Part shown: positions 27,970-35,436 of the stretch, one piece after another
Layout: each line of letters starts with the position of its first letter
How positions within the stretch are numbered: the stretch's first letter is position 1
NCBI GenBank assembly: GCA_041741415.1
Contig: JBGSKC010000036.1
Location: 248,001 to 312,000, forward strand
Reading direction: 5' to 3'
Length of the DNA: 64,000 bases
DNA from: JANQTF01 sp041741415
GTDB lineage: Bacteria > Bacteroidota > Bacteroidia > J057
Notes under the pieces: model-generated
Told to the model about the DNA's origin: nothing
The model's database searches: none
What the model saw: only the letters and a program-made list of their open reading frames with translations
Made by a program: the position numbers and the translations under genes

Positions 27970-28184
27970 CTGAAAACGGGAATTTTTTCAGAAAACGCTT
28001 CAGTTTTCAGAGGAATCACCTAAGAATCAGATCGTTGGTTCCCTCCCTGTCAGCGATAATCTTTTTTTGCTGAAGGATCGGAAATCCTGCTTTCCTTTTG
28101 CGCCATGTGCGAAAATCGCCAGCCAATTCGATTTTTCTCTATATTCGAAGGCGTGAACATACCCCCTGGCGTTATCTCCTTGCT

Positions 28185-29579
28185 ATGAAGAAATTCTACC
28201 TCTTCCTGTTGCCGCTTCTGTTGGCAGGACCAGCCTTTTCACAGCAGTTTGCAATCGACACGGTCTATTTCGAATTCGACCAGCATCTGCTTTCCGCGGC
28301 CTCTAAAACCACCCTCGACAGCCTCGTGGTTAAGTTTGTGGAATATCCCAACTACTACGTCGAAATCTTTGGCCACACCGACAGCAGCGGAACAGACGAA
28401 TACAACCTTCGCCTTTCTGAATTGCGTGCCCGCGAAGTCGCCATTTACATGATGAACCACGGGGTCATGGTGGAAAGAATTATCTATGAAGGCCTTGGCA
28501 CCACAAAGCCCGCCGCCAGTAACGCCACCTATAGCGGGCGGCGCATCAACCGCCGGACCGACATTGCAGTGCTGTTTACCAACGACCGGCTGCCGCTGCC
28601 CGAGCCACCCGTGGATTCCTCCAAGCTCATCGCCATTCCCGTGGTCACGATCGACCCTGCCTCTTTGATTGACACCATCTACAGCGACTACGCCACTTTT
28701 CCGGTCAAGGCCAATAAATCCTACAGAATCATCGCCCCGAAAGGCACGGAGGTGCTCCTTCCCGCCAATGCATTTACCTCTGAAACTGGCGAATTGACTG
28801 TGGAGGTCAAGGAAATGTTCCGTACCTCCGAATTCCTCCTCGCTCAAATGCCGCTTATTTCCAAAGACGGACCGCTGGAAAGCCAGGGAATGATGTCGTT
28901 TACAGTGAATGACGGACGCCGGCCCGCAGATGTGGTTGAGGGAACAAAGTTTGAAGTGAGGCTGCCTGTAACCCGCCGGGAAGACAACGTCGGGGTGTAC
29001 AAAGGAACCGGCGGTGGCCGTGGCGGCCGCAGGCGCGGGGCCGGAGGGAACGAAATTGAGCCAGCTCAAGATCCTGCTTTTGCAGCCGTGACCCGCTGGG
29101 TGGAAGAAGATGGTACCCGCGTTGATTACAACGGAAAGGAAAAAAAATACACTTTCGAGGTCGCAGAACCAGCCCGTTACTCCGTAGGCAGAATGCTTTA
29201 CTACCCGATGAATGCAGAGCGGGATGATAAAGGATTTGACTTTACAGTCAAATTTAAAGGTCGCCTTTACCCCAAAACCATCCAGGCCATGATGGCAGGA
29301 GAAAACGTCCGAACCACCATTCCTCTCAAAAAAGAAGACGACAGGGTTTATACCGCTGACAAAGTCAAATTTGTCGATGACAAGGCCCCGATGATTCTGT
29401 TTGCCCTTCAATACGACGAAGATGGCGAGCCCTGGGTGGTGAATTACCAGTTCCGCGTGGTTGATTATGCCAAAAAAGGACGGGGAAAAAAGGCGCTTCC
29501 TACGGTTACCCTGAAAGTGAAATTCAAAAAAGTGACCGAAGAAGAATTGGCCGAGATCCTTGTGGATATTGACAATTAA
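28185..29579 (+). CDS. OmpA-domain protein with the domain at its N terminus
   Basis: From the ATG at 28185 the protein has a signal peptide (MKKFYLFLLPLLLAGPAFSQ) and 464 residues; the upstream in-frame start at 28098 is rejected because the signal peptide would be internal. The OmpA/MotB peptidoglycan-binding domain comes first (VYFEFDQHLLSAASKTTLDS, VEIFGHTDSSGTDEYNLRLS, RAREVAIYMM). A long region without recognised domain follows (about residues 150-464). It includes a Gly/Arg-rich stretch (GTGGGRGGRRRGAGGN) in the middle. In most OmpA-family proteins the domain is C-terminal. The protein probably sits in the periplasm and binds the cell wall; the job of the long tail is unknown. Confidence 0.85.
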   Translation: MKKFYLFLLPLLLAGPAFSQQFAIDTVYFEFDQHLLSAASKTTLDSLVVKFVEYPNYYVEIFGHTDSSGTDEYNLRLSELRAREVAIYMMNHGVMVERIIYEGLGTTKPAASNATYSGRRINRRTDIAVLFTNDRLPLPEPPVDSSKLIAIPVVTIDPASLIDTIYSDYATFPVKANKSYRIIAPKGTEVLLPANAFTSETGELTVEVKEMFRTSEFLLAQMPLISKDGPLESQGMMSFTVNDGRRPADVVEGTKFEVRLPVTRREDNVGVYKGTGGGRGGRRRGAGGNEIEPAQDPAFAAVTRWVEEDGTRVDYNGKEKKYTFEVAEPARYSVGRMLYYPMNAERDDKGFDFTVKFKGRLYPKTIQAMMAGENVRTTIPLKKEDDRVYTADKVKFVDDKAPMILFALQYDEDGEPWVVNYQFRVVDYAKKGRGKKALPTVTLKVKFKKVTEEELAEILVDIDN

Positions 29580-29600
29580 CCCCAAAACAGCTCCGAAAAA

Positions 29601-29636
29601 AAAGAACTCCCGCTCAATTGTAAGCGGGAGTTCTTT
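29601..29636. terminator. Bidirectional intrinsic terminator
   Basis: AAAGAACTCCCGCT (29601-29614) pairs with AGCGGGAGTTCTTT (29623-29636) around an 8-nt loop. A T-run follows on the plus strand and an A-run precedes on it, so it can end transcripts from both the OmpA-domain gene and the convergent Usp gene. Confidence 0.85.
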
Positions 29637-29671
29637 TTTGACCAGGATTCAGAATGAACCCTGACTGCAGC

Positions 29672-30571
29672 CTACCAAATGGTTCCTACAGTTGCCTGCG
29701 TGCGGAGAAACAGCATAGGAAGATGAAGGTGAAACAATGCCTCAGCACTAACACTGGGGTCGATAAGCCGGGCAAAGGCATTGCGTTTGTGCATCACAAA
29801 GGCAACTAAACTGGCTTCGTGCGCCTTAGCATAGCCCTCCACAGCATCCAGCATGGTCCCATCAGTGAGTACCTTGGCTTGAATGCGCGCCTGTATGCCA
29901 GCTGATGCAAAGCGAGCCCGCATTTTTTCGGCTACTTCCTCCTGTTTGTCATACAAGTATTGCTCTTCCAAATCGTCGGTTACATGGACCACATGCCAGT
30001 CCTTCACTGATTCGCGAAGGAGTTGGTTCATTTTCACAAGGGAAGGCTGGTCTTCAGGATCAAAATCGGAGGCAAAAACGGCATTTTCAAAACTTCGATA
30101 CTGAGCCCCGGAAGGAATAGCGAAGACGGGAATTTCAACTTCCTGCAGGAGCTTGCCAGCCACGCTGCCGATAAAGAGCCGGTAAAGGCTGCTACGGGTC
30201 GTGACACCGAGCACCAGCGCCATAGGATGATTTTGGTCAATCCACCGTCGAATTTCCTCCACGGGGTCCCCGTCCAGCATGGTTTGCCGAATGGGGCCCT
30301 TATACCCTGCTCGGGCCGCTTCTTTGTCCAGGTCAAGGAGCAACTCTTTCATACAAGCATTGGCCTCGTGGTGCATCTCCCGGATAGATGGCTCCATGCT
30401 CAAAATGGGCGAGGTGACCCCGTAGGTGGACATCGCCATGGGCGGAACAGGCGTCCGGCTAATGTGAAGGAGGTGAACCTCCGCCTCCAGATCGCGGGCC
30501 AGGTTCAGTGCAAACAAGGCGGCCTGTGTGCCGTGTGCAGAAAAATCGGTGGGAACGAGTAGGGTACGCAT
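29672..30571 (-). CDS. Universal stress protein with two Usp domains
   Basis: This 299-residue soluble protein is made of two tandem UspA-like domains. The first (residues 1-150) starts MRTLLVPTDFSAHGTQAALFA and ends with the nucleotide-binding pattern VLGVTTRSSLYRLFIGSVAGKL. The second (about 158-299) is more degenerate (AVFASDFDPEDQPSLVKM; LVAFVMHKRNAFARLIDPSV) and has lost the G-2x-G-9x-G-S/T motif. The first domain is therefore the likely ATP-binding one. It lies 51 bp downstream of the ATPase/kinase fusion on the same strand, a plausible stress-related operon by inference. Confidence 0.9.
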   Translation of the reverse strand: MRTLLVPTDFSAHGTQAALFALNLARDLEAEVHLLHISRTPVPPMAMSTYGVTSPILSMEPSIREMHHEANACMKELLLDLDKEAARAGYKGPIRQTMLDGDPVEEIRRWIDQNHPMALVLGVTTRSSLYRLFIGSVAGKLLQEVEIPVFAIPSGAQYRSFENAVFASDFDPEDQPSLVKMNQLLRESVKDWHVVHVTDDLEEQYLYDKQEEVAEKMRARFASAGIQARIQAKVLTDGTMLDAVEGYAKAHEASLVAFVMHKRNAFARLIDPSVSAEALFHLHLPMLFLRTQATVGTIW

Positions 30572-30622
30572 GATAGTAGAATTTGGGGTGAGGAAAATGT
30601 CTGAAAAGGTCGGAGCAAGCGT

Positions 30623-32188
30623 TCATAAATGGGCCAGTACACCGGGCTCCTTGATAAGGGCCATACGTTGCTCCAGCATGTTTAGGTAGGCCTCCAACAG
30701 CTCTTGGTGCATCCTGCGCTGGGTATCGCTCAGGCCAGGCTGAAGCAGGCGCAGCCCCTGCACCTTGGCCCTCACATTTGCGCGATAAGCCTGATAATAC
30801 CAGAACAGTGGCCAGTCTTCCCGCTTCATCGCTCCGGGAATGCGCTGCAAATACCCTTCCATCAGCTGGCTGGCCGCATCGGGCCGGCCATGTGCCTCTA
30901 TGTCCATTGTCAGAAAGGCAAGTTCGTCGAGTACATCAATTTGACGCCAACTGTCGTGAAATTCCAGACAGTCAAACAGCACCGGCGGGTCGGTAAGGAA
31001 AACGTTTCCGGCGTGGAGATCACCATGAAGCTCTCTCACCCATCCATCATCTGAACGCATCTGAAATTGCGCCCTGTTCGCCAGTAAAAAGGCTTCGGAG
31101 AAATCAACGGCATAGCTGATCAAATCCTTCCACCAAGCTGACAATCCCGGAAGCTTTTTGAGGGAAAGCAAATCGGCAAACAGCAACTGTTGTTGTTGTG
31201 AATCGAAGCGTTGTGCTACCCTGGCGGCTTCTTCGTGCATGTGTGCAAGGTGGCTGGCCAGAGGACCCAGTTCTTCAAGGTGCAAGTCGCCGCGATCCAG
31301 CAATTGGTCGAGCTGGCGGGTTCGGTCTAATTTTTTCATTACCACCGCCCATTCCACAATGGTACCCGGGCCAGGGCCAAGGAAGACCTTCATTCCGCTT
31401 TGGCGGAGAGGCAGAACATCAAGGTACACCTCTGGGGAAAACTGCTTGTTTGCGGCCAGTTCCTGCTCACACAGGAACCTCCGCTGCTCCAGGTTCCTTG
31501 CATCCAACCAGGGAAAGTCAACAGGCTTTTTGAATTTATATGCTTGTTTTTCACCCAAAAGCACCCAGGAAAGGTGGGTTTCGATGAGGGGCATAACCCG
31601 GTCTCCGGTTTCGAGGGCGCCGTGGCGAAGCTGATCCAAAAGAATTGGATCCATGCCGATAGAGGCTGGCTTGGGCGGATCACAAGGACGAAGCCAGTCC
31701 AGGACCTGCCGGGCAAGTTCTTCCGGGCGTCCCTGGGTGGTATCCAGGAGCAAGAAAGACACTTCTGGCGAAAAGTGCCGGGCCAATAGCTGGTGAACGG
31801 CCATGTTGGCGTCGCTCAGGGGGCGCTGCCGGGACAATCGCCCGGTAAGCACCTCCAGGCTTGCCTCACACAACACCCAGCGGGCGTGAATGCCGTGTGC
31901 TGTGAGAAGGGTTTGGAGCTCTCGTTGCCAAACCGGCTCTGAGAAAGTAGCATCGAGGATCACTGGCCGACCCTGCTGGAGCAAAGCAAGCATGCGGCCC
32001 TCCATCGTACGATAAACACGCCCCCGGGCAGCCGGACTGTAGTCGCCCCGAAGGTCCAGCTCAACCCGGATAGCGTCGCTGCTCAGCAATTCTGCCGATA
32101 ATTCTTCGGCAAGACGATGCGCCAGGGTGCTTTTACCCGTTCCGGGCAGGCCCATCACCACAAGTACCCAGTGAGAATTGGTTGTCAT
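30623..32188 (-). CDS. P-loop ATPase/aminoglycoside-phosphotransferase-like fusion with reversed domain order
   Basis: This 521-residue protein has two recognisable halves. Residues 1-170 are a zeta-toxin/gluconate-kinase-like P-loop domain with Walker A MGLPGTGKSTLAHRL near residue 12, then AELLSSDAIRVELDL and GRPVILDATFSEP. Residues about 185-521 are an APH-like kinase: THLSWVLLGEKQAYKFKKPV, the catalytic ELHGDLHAGNVF near residue 389, and DCLEFHDSWRQIDVLDELAFL with the metal-binding Asp region. The well-known family that fuses these domains (annotated as bifunctional aminoglycoside phosphotransferase/ATP-binding protein) has the APH half first, so the order here is swapped. The substrate is unknown and antibiotic resistance should not be assumed. 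It is followed by the Usp gene. Confidence 0.85.
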   Translation of the reverse strand: MTTNSHWVLVVMGLPGTGKSTLAHRLAEELSAELLSSDAIRVELDLRGDYSPAARGRVYRTMEGRMLALLQQGRPVILDATFSEPVWQRELQTLLTAHGIHARWVLCEASLEVLTGRLSRQRPLSDANMAVHQLLARHFSPEVSFLLLDTTQGRPEELARQVLDWLRPCDPPKPASIGMDPILLDQLRHGALETGDRVMPLIETHLSWVLLGEKQAYKFKKPVDFPWLDARNLEQRRFLCEQELAANKQFSPEVYLDVLPLRQSGMKVFLGPGPGTIVEWAVVMKKLDRTRQLDQLLDRGDLHLEELGPLASHLAHMHEEAARVAQRFDSQQQQLLFADLLSLKKLPGLSAWWKDLISYAVDFSEAFLLANRAQFQMRSDDGWVRELHGDLHAGNVFLTDPPVLFDCLEFHDSWRQIDVLDELAFLTMDIEAHGRPDAASQLMEGYLQRIPGAMKREDWPLFWYYQAYRANVRAKVQGLRLLQPGLSDTQRRMHQELLEAYLNMLEQRMALIKEPGVLAHL

Positions 32189-32300
32189 GTTCAGGCGGTA
32201 TTAGAACCTTAATGTACCTGAACTTGCCTGGGAAAAGGATGACTTTGCGCAAAACCCTGCATGAGTTTTAGAAGAAAGAAAAGCCTGATTTTTAGGAGAT

Positions 32301-33341
32301 TCAGGCCAGCAATTGAAGCAGCGTGTTGCAGTATGCCTCCACACTGAAAGCCTGAAAAGAAGCCTTTTCCTGAGAACGAAAACCCGCTTTAACCGCTTCA
32401 CGCCGATCATGAAAACAGATGAATTTTTCCCGAAAATCATCTGGCGTTGTGCAAAAAAAACCATTGCATCCATGATGCAGGAAGGCATTGTTTTCCCCAA
32501 CAGGACTGGCCAAAGCAGGAACACCACACGAAAGGTATTGCTTTAGCTTAAAGGCGGATTTGGGGCGGTTAAATTCATTGTCGATAAGAGGCGCGACTCC
32601 GATGTCAAGGGTACAGAGGATGGCATAAATGCTGTGTTCATCGAGCCAGTCTATTTCCTGGGGCATGTTGAGGCTAACATGGCGGGCGTCCTGGAAAATC
32701 GCTTGTATTTCCTCCATTTCAGCAATGCCTTCAACCCCAAGGAGGTGCAAGGTAACAGGAAAAGGGAGTTCGCAAATGGCCGGAAACAACAAGCTTGTCA
32801 GGCTCTTGCGATGGGCGCCGTAATACCCGATCCAGCCAATAGACATGGGTTCAACAGGAGCTTCTTTGTGTCGCTGCCAGGTAAATCCATGATCGATGAC
32901 AGGCGAAGTGAGCAAATAGGCTCTGGAGTTGAATTTATGGATATACGCCACGAGCGCCTGGCTTCCTGCCGTGCATGCAGCGCAATGCTTCATGAAGTAG
33001 TGAATGGTTTCTGCAGGCCGCCGCACATATTCGGCATCATCGATGTCGTAGAGGGTGTTTTTTCGCCGGAAAAAGAGCAAAAATTTTAACGCTTGAGCGT
33101 AAATGCCCCTGGTGAAGATTTTCTGAAATACAATCACCGAGTCCTTTTTGCGAAAAAACAGAACGGAGAAATAGACCTGGAGGAACCTGCACAGATTTTT
33201 CGCGTCGTAGCCAGGAATGATGAGAGAAGAGGTAATTCCGTGAGCAGACAGCAGCAATTCCAGTGGAAACTTTGCCCGATACCTCACACTGGGCTCTTCG
33301 AGATTGAAATACGAAAACCAGTAGATATGTTTGACTCTCAT
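32301..33341 (-). CDS. Glycosyltransferase, GT4/GT1-like
   Basis: This 346-residue protein has the look of a GT-B glycosyltransferase. The N-terminal part has no strong motif (KHIYWFSYFNLEEPSVRYRA). The C-terminal part has a Rossmann half with MSIGWIGYYGAHRKSL, then DIGVAPLIDNEFNRPKSAFK and LKQYLSCGVPALASPVGENN, corresponding to the donor-sugar binding region. No signal peptide. The start at 33341 (MRVKHIYW) is preferred over 33401 because conserved-looking sequence begins there. The gene is visibly more AT-rich than the flanking genes and stands alone, so acquisition by transfer is plausible. The sugar and acceptor are unknown. Confidence 0.8.
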   Translation of the reverse strand: MRVKHIYWFSYFNLEEPSVRYRAKFPLELLLSAHGITSSLIIPGYDAKNLCRFLQVYFSVLFFRKKDSVIVFQKIFTRGIYAQALKFLLFFRRKNTLYDIDDAEYVRRPAETIHYFMKHCAACTAGSQALVAYIHKFNSRAYLLTSPVIDHGFTWQRHKEAPVEPMSIGWIGYYGAHRKSLTSLLFPAICELPFPVTLHLLGVEGIAEMEEIQAIFQDARHVSLNMPQEIDWLDEHSIYAILCTLDIGVAPLIDNEFNRPKSAFKLKQYLSCGVPALASPVGENNAFLHHGCNGFFCTTPDDFREKFICFHDRREAVKAGFRSQEKASFQAFSVEAYCNTLLQLLA

Positions 33342-33500
33342 CCTGGCTGGCTGTTGGGAGCTCAGAAATAGACTTGTATGCTGTTCAGGACCTGCCATCA
33401 CTTAACTTCCGAAGCAGGATGGGCTTTTTTCTAATGACCGTTCCTTGCTTATTGCGTCTACAACCCAATACAAACAGAGCTGGTAAAACCCTACACGCGC

Positions 33501-34031
33501 ATGAACTTCAAGCTATTTTACCTGCTGGCTATGGCCATGTTTGTGCTGTTGGCCGGTGTTGGAGATAAGGCGCTGGCGCAGACTTCTCCCGTTTTTCTGG
33601 GTCAGCCACTGGAGCAACTCCGAAGGGCGGGGTCTTTTACCTTAGGCTCGGACCCGTTTCGCGTGGAGGAGCTTTCCCCGGGTCGGTGGTTGCTCAGCAC
33701 CGAGCGATCGGCCGAGTACCAGGCACGGATCACAGTGCAGGGAAAAGACGGGATCGTAACAAGAATCCTGGCCGAATGGACGGGTTTGGATTCGAGCTAC
33801 AGGTTTGTGATGTACCAGTGGTATGAATCCAAAGCGAAAGACTTGAGCATGGAGCCAGCGCTGGAGAGGGATCCTTTGATGGAAGCCCAGTTGGTGCGTT
33901 CATACCCAGACCGGCTTGCGAGGGTGGCGGTGTTTTCCAGCCCCGATAAACTGCGAAGAGAAGTATTGGTATTTTTTGCCACTGACGAGGGAGCTTATTT
34001 TTCCCATCTGCAGCAGCATTTTGGCACCTGA
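33501..34031 (+). CDS. Small secreted protein of unknown function, 176 aa
   Basis: A signal peptide is evident (MNFKLFYLLAMAMFVLLAGV, cleavage likely after GDKALAQ). The remaining 150 residues look like a compact beta-rich domain (RWLLSTERSAEYQARITVQG, YRFVMYQWYESKAKDLSM, ARVAVFSSPDKLRREVLVFF) with no family I can name and no cysteines. It is flanked by the divergent glycosyltransferase and the convergent anti-sigma gene. Confidence 0.65.
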   Translation: MNFKLFYLLAMAMFVLLAGVGDKALAQTSPVFLGQPLEQLRRAGSFTLGSDPFRVEELSPGRWLLSTERSAEYQARITVQGKDGIVTRILAEWTGLDSSYRFVMYQWYESKAKDLSMEPALERDPLMEAQLVRSYPDRLARVAVFSSPDKLRREVLVFFATDEGAYFSHLQQHFGT

Positions 34032-34037
34032 GCCGGC

Positions 34038-34064
34038 AAAAAAAAAATGCCGCATCAGCGACAT
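34038..34064 (-). terminator. Intrinsic terminator of the sigma/anti-sigma operon
   Basis: Read on the minus strand, ATGTCGC-TGAT-GCGGCAT (34064-34047) forms a 7-bp stem with one G-U pair and is followed by nine T residues (34046-34038). It lies 44 bp past the anti-sigma stop codon. Confidence 0.7.
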
Positions 34065-34107
34065 TTCTTTATCTCGGAGCTTGTTCTGATTTGCAAAGGA
34101 AAATTGA

Positions 34108-34632
34108 TCAAAGCACGGGTTTGAGCCTAATTTGCTCCATGCCACGCTTGAGTTTGACAACTTCTTCTTCGAGATGGCCAGTATCCCAGGAAAGATCAGC
34201 TTCCTGAACGGGAGCTGCGCTGGCCTGCACACTTTCTTGTGGAATTTCGATGGCTTGCCGCCATGGCAAGGCTGAACTGCCCACAGCGATGAAGAAAAAG
34301 ATTCCTACACCCAGGAGGACAAGGCTGTTGAGGCCGACCACAATGCTTTTGCCGGAAACCATGCGAACGCGCTGCCAGGCGGCCTGTAATGGTGCTTCTT
34401 CTTCCACCAACAGCGACGAAGACCTGACATGAGCCATTACGGCCTCAAGGCTTGCCTCGGAGGGTTGGAGCGCCACTTCTGGCATTTGCTCGGCGACTTG
34501 CTGAAAAGATTCATAGCGCTGCCACAGTTCTTCGTCCTTGACGAGAGCATCCATCATCCGATCACTTTCGGCCGGGGGCAACTCGTTGTAGAGGAAGCGC
34601 AAGAGATCGTCATCAGAGAATCTTCTTTTCAT
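34108..34632 (-). CDS. Probable membrane-bound anti-sigma factor
   Basis: From the ATG at 34632 the protein has 174 residues. The N-terminal part (MKRRFSDDDLLRFLYNELPP, then MMDALVKDEELWQRYESFQQ) resembles the zinc-free anti-sigma domains of Bacteroidota. One transmembrane helix follows at about residues 100-120 (SIVVGLNSLVLLGVGIFFFI), then a short extracytoplasmic tail. Its start lies inside the end of the sigma gene (20-bp overlap), so the two are translationally coupled. No enzyme motif is seen. The role is inferred mainly from position and topology. Confidence 0.75.
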   Translation of the reverse strand: MKRRFSDDDLLRFLYNELPPAESDRMMDALVKDEELWQRYESFQQVAEQMPEVALQPSEASLEAVMAHVRSSSLLVEEEAPLQAAWQRVRMVSGKSIVVGLNSLVLLGVGIFFFIAVGSSALPWRQAIEIPQESVQASAAPVQEADLSWDTGHLEEEVVKLKRGMEQIRLKPVL

Positions 34633-35221
34633 AGTCCTTGGGGGATTCGCTTTGCTGCGCGAGTTTTTTGAGGTTAAGCAGAGCATATCGCATTCTTCCC
34701 AAAGCCGTGTTGATACTCACGTCGGTGATGGAAGCGATTTCTTTGAAGCTCAGCTCAGCGTAACTACGCATGATGAGAACCTCGCGTTGTTTGTCGGGCA
34801 GTTGCTGAATCAACTTTCTCATATAACGCGCATTTTCTTCCCTTATTATCGCATCTTCAGAGCTTTCCTCTGCGCGGTCAAGGGTATTGAAAATGTCGAA
34901 GTCCTCATTTTCGCGCTGCATGGGGGTGCGCTGGACTTTGCGGAAATGGTCAATGGCGAGGTTGCGGGCGATGCGTACCACCCAGGGCAGAAATTTACCC
35001 TCCTCATTGTACTTTCCGCCGCGAATCATGTTCACCACTTTGATCATCACATCCTGAAAGAGATCTTCGGCCACGCCGCGCTCTTTCACGATCAAATAAA
35101 TTGTGGTGAATACCTTAGATTTGTAGCGGTTCAGCAGAACCTCGAAACAGTAGTCTTCGCCGGCCATAAACCTTCTGATCAGTTCACGGTCTTCGATTTG
35201 TTTGAATTGCGCCTTCTCCAT
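34613..35221 (-). CDS. ECF-type RNA polymerase sigma factor
   Basis: This 202-residue sigma factor has region 2 (LIRRFMAGEDYCFEVLLNRY, AEDLFQDVMIKVV, FLPWVVRIARNLAIDHFRK) and region 4 (LPDKQREVLIMRSYAELSFK, EIASITDVSINTALGRMRYA). ATG 35221 is preferred over TTG 35275, which only adds MSLAYDVNAYLTLKQLDV. It is upstream of and overlaps the putative anti-sigma gene, giving a sigma/anti-sigma operon that ends in an intrinsic terminator. The regulon is unknown. Confidence 0.93.
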   Translation of the reverse strand: MEKAQFKQIEDRELIRRFMAGEDYCFEVLLNRYKSKVFTTIYLIVKERGVAEDLFQDVMIKVVNMIRGGKYNEEGKFLPWVVRIARNLAIDHFRKVQRTPMQRENEDFDIFNTLDRAEESSEDAIIREENARYMRKLIQQLPDKQREVLIMRSYAELSFKEIASITDVSINTALGRMRYALLNLKKLAQQSESPKDYEKKIL

Positions 35222-35436
35222 GACATCGAGTTGTTTGAGAGTCAGGTAAGCATTTACATCATAGGCAAGAGACAAGTGAAAGACGATGATGTGGTTGGAC
35301 CATCTCAGGGGAACACGGAAAAAGCACGAGCGTCAAGCGTTTTTCAGTTGGATCCGGAGGAGGCGCAGAGGATGTGTCAGGGGAAAAACGCTGCGCGAAC
35401 GGTGAATATTCCGGTGTAAACGACCAACTTCCAGAC

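Noticed and set aside
30623..32188. Antibiotic resistance gene
   Set aside because: APH-like kinases fused to P-loop domains are widespread and mostly of unknown substrate; nothing here points to an antibiotic.
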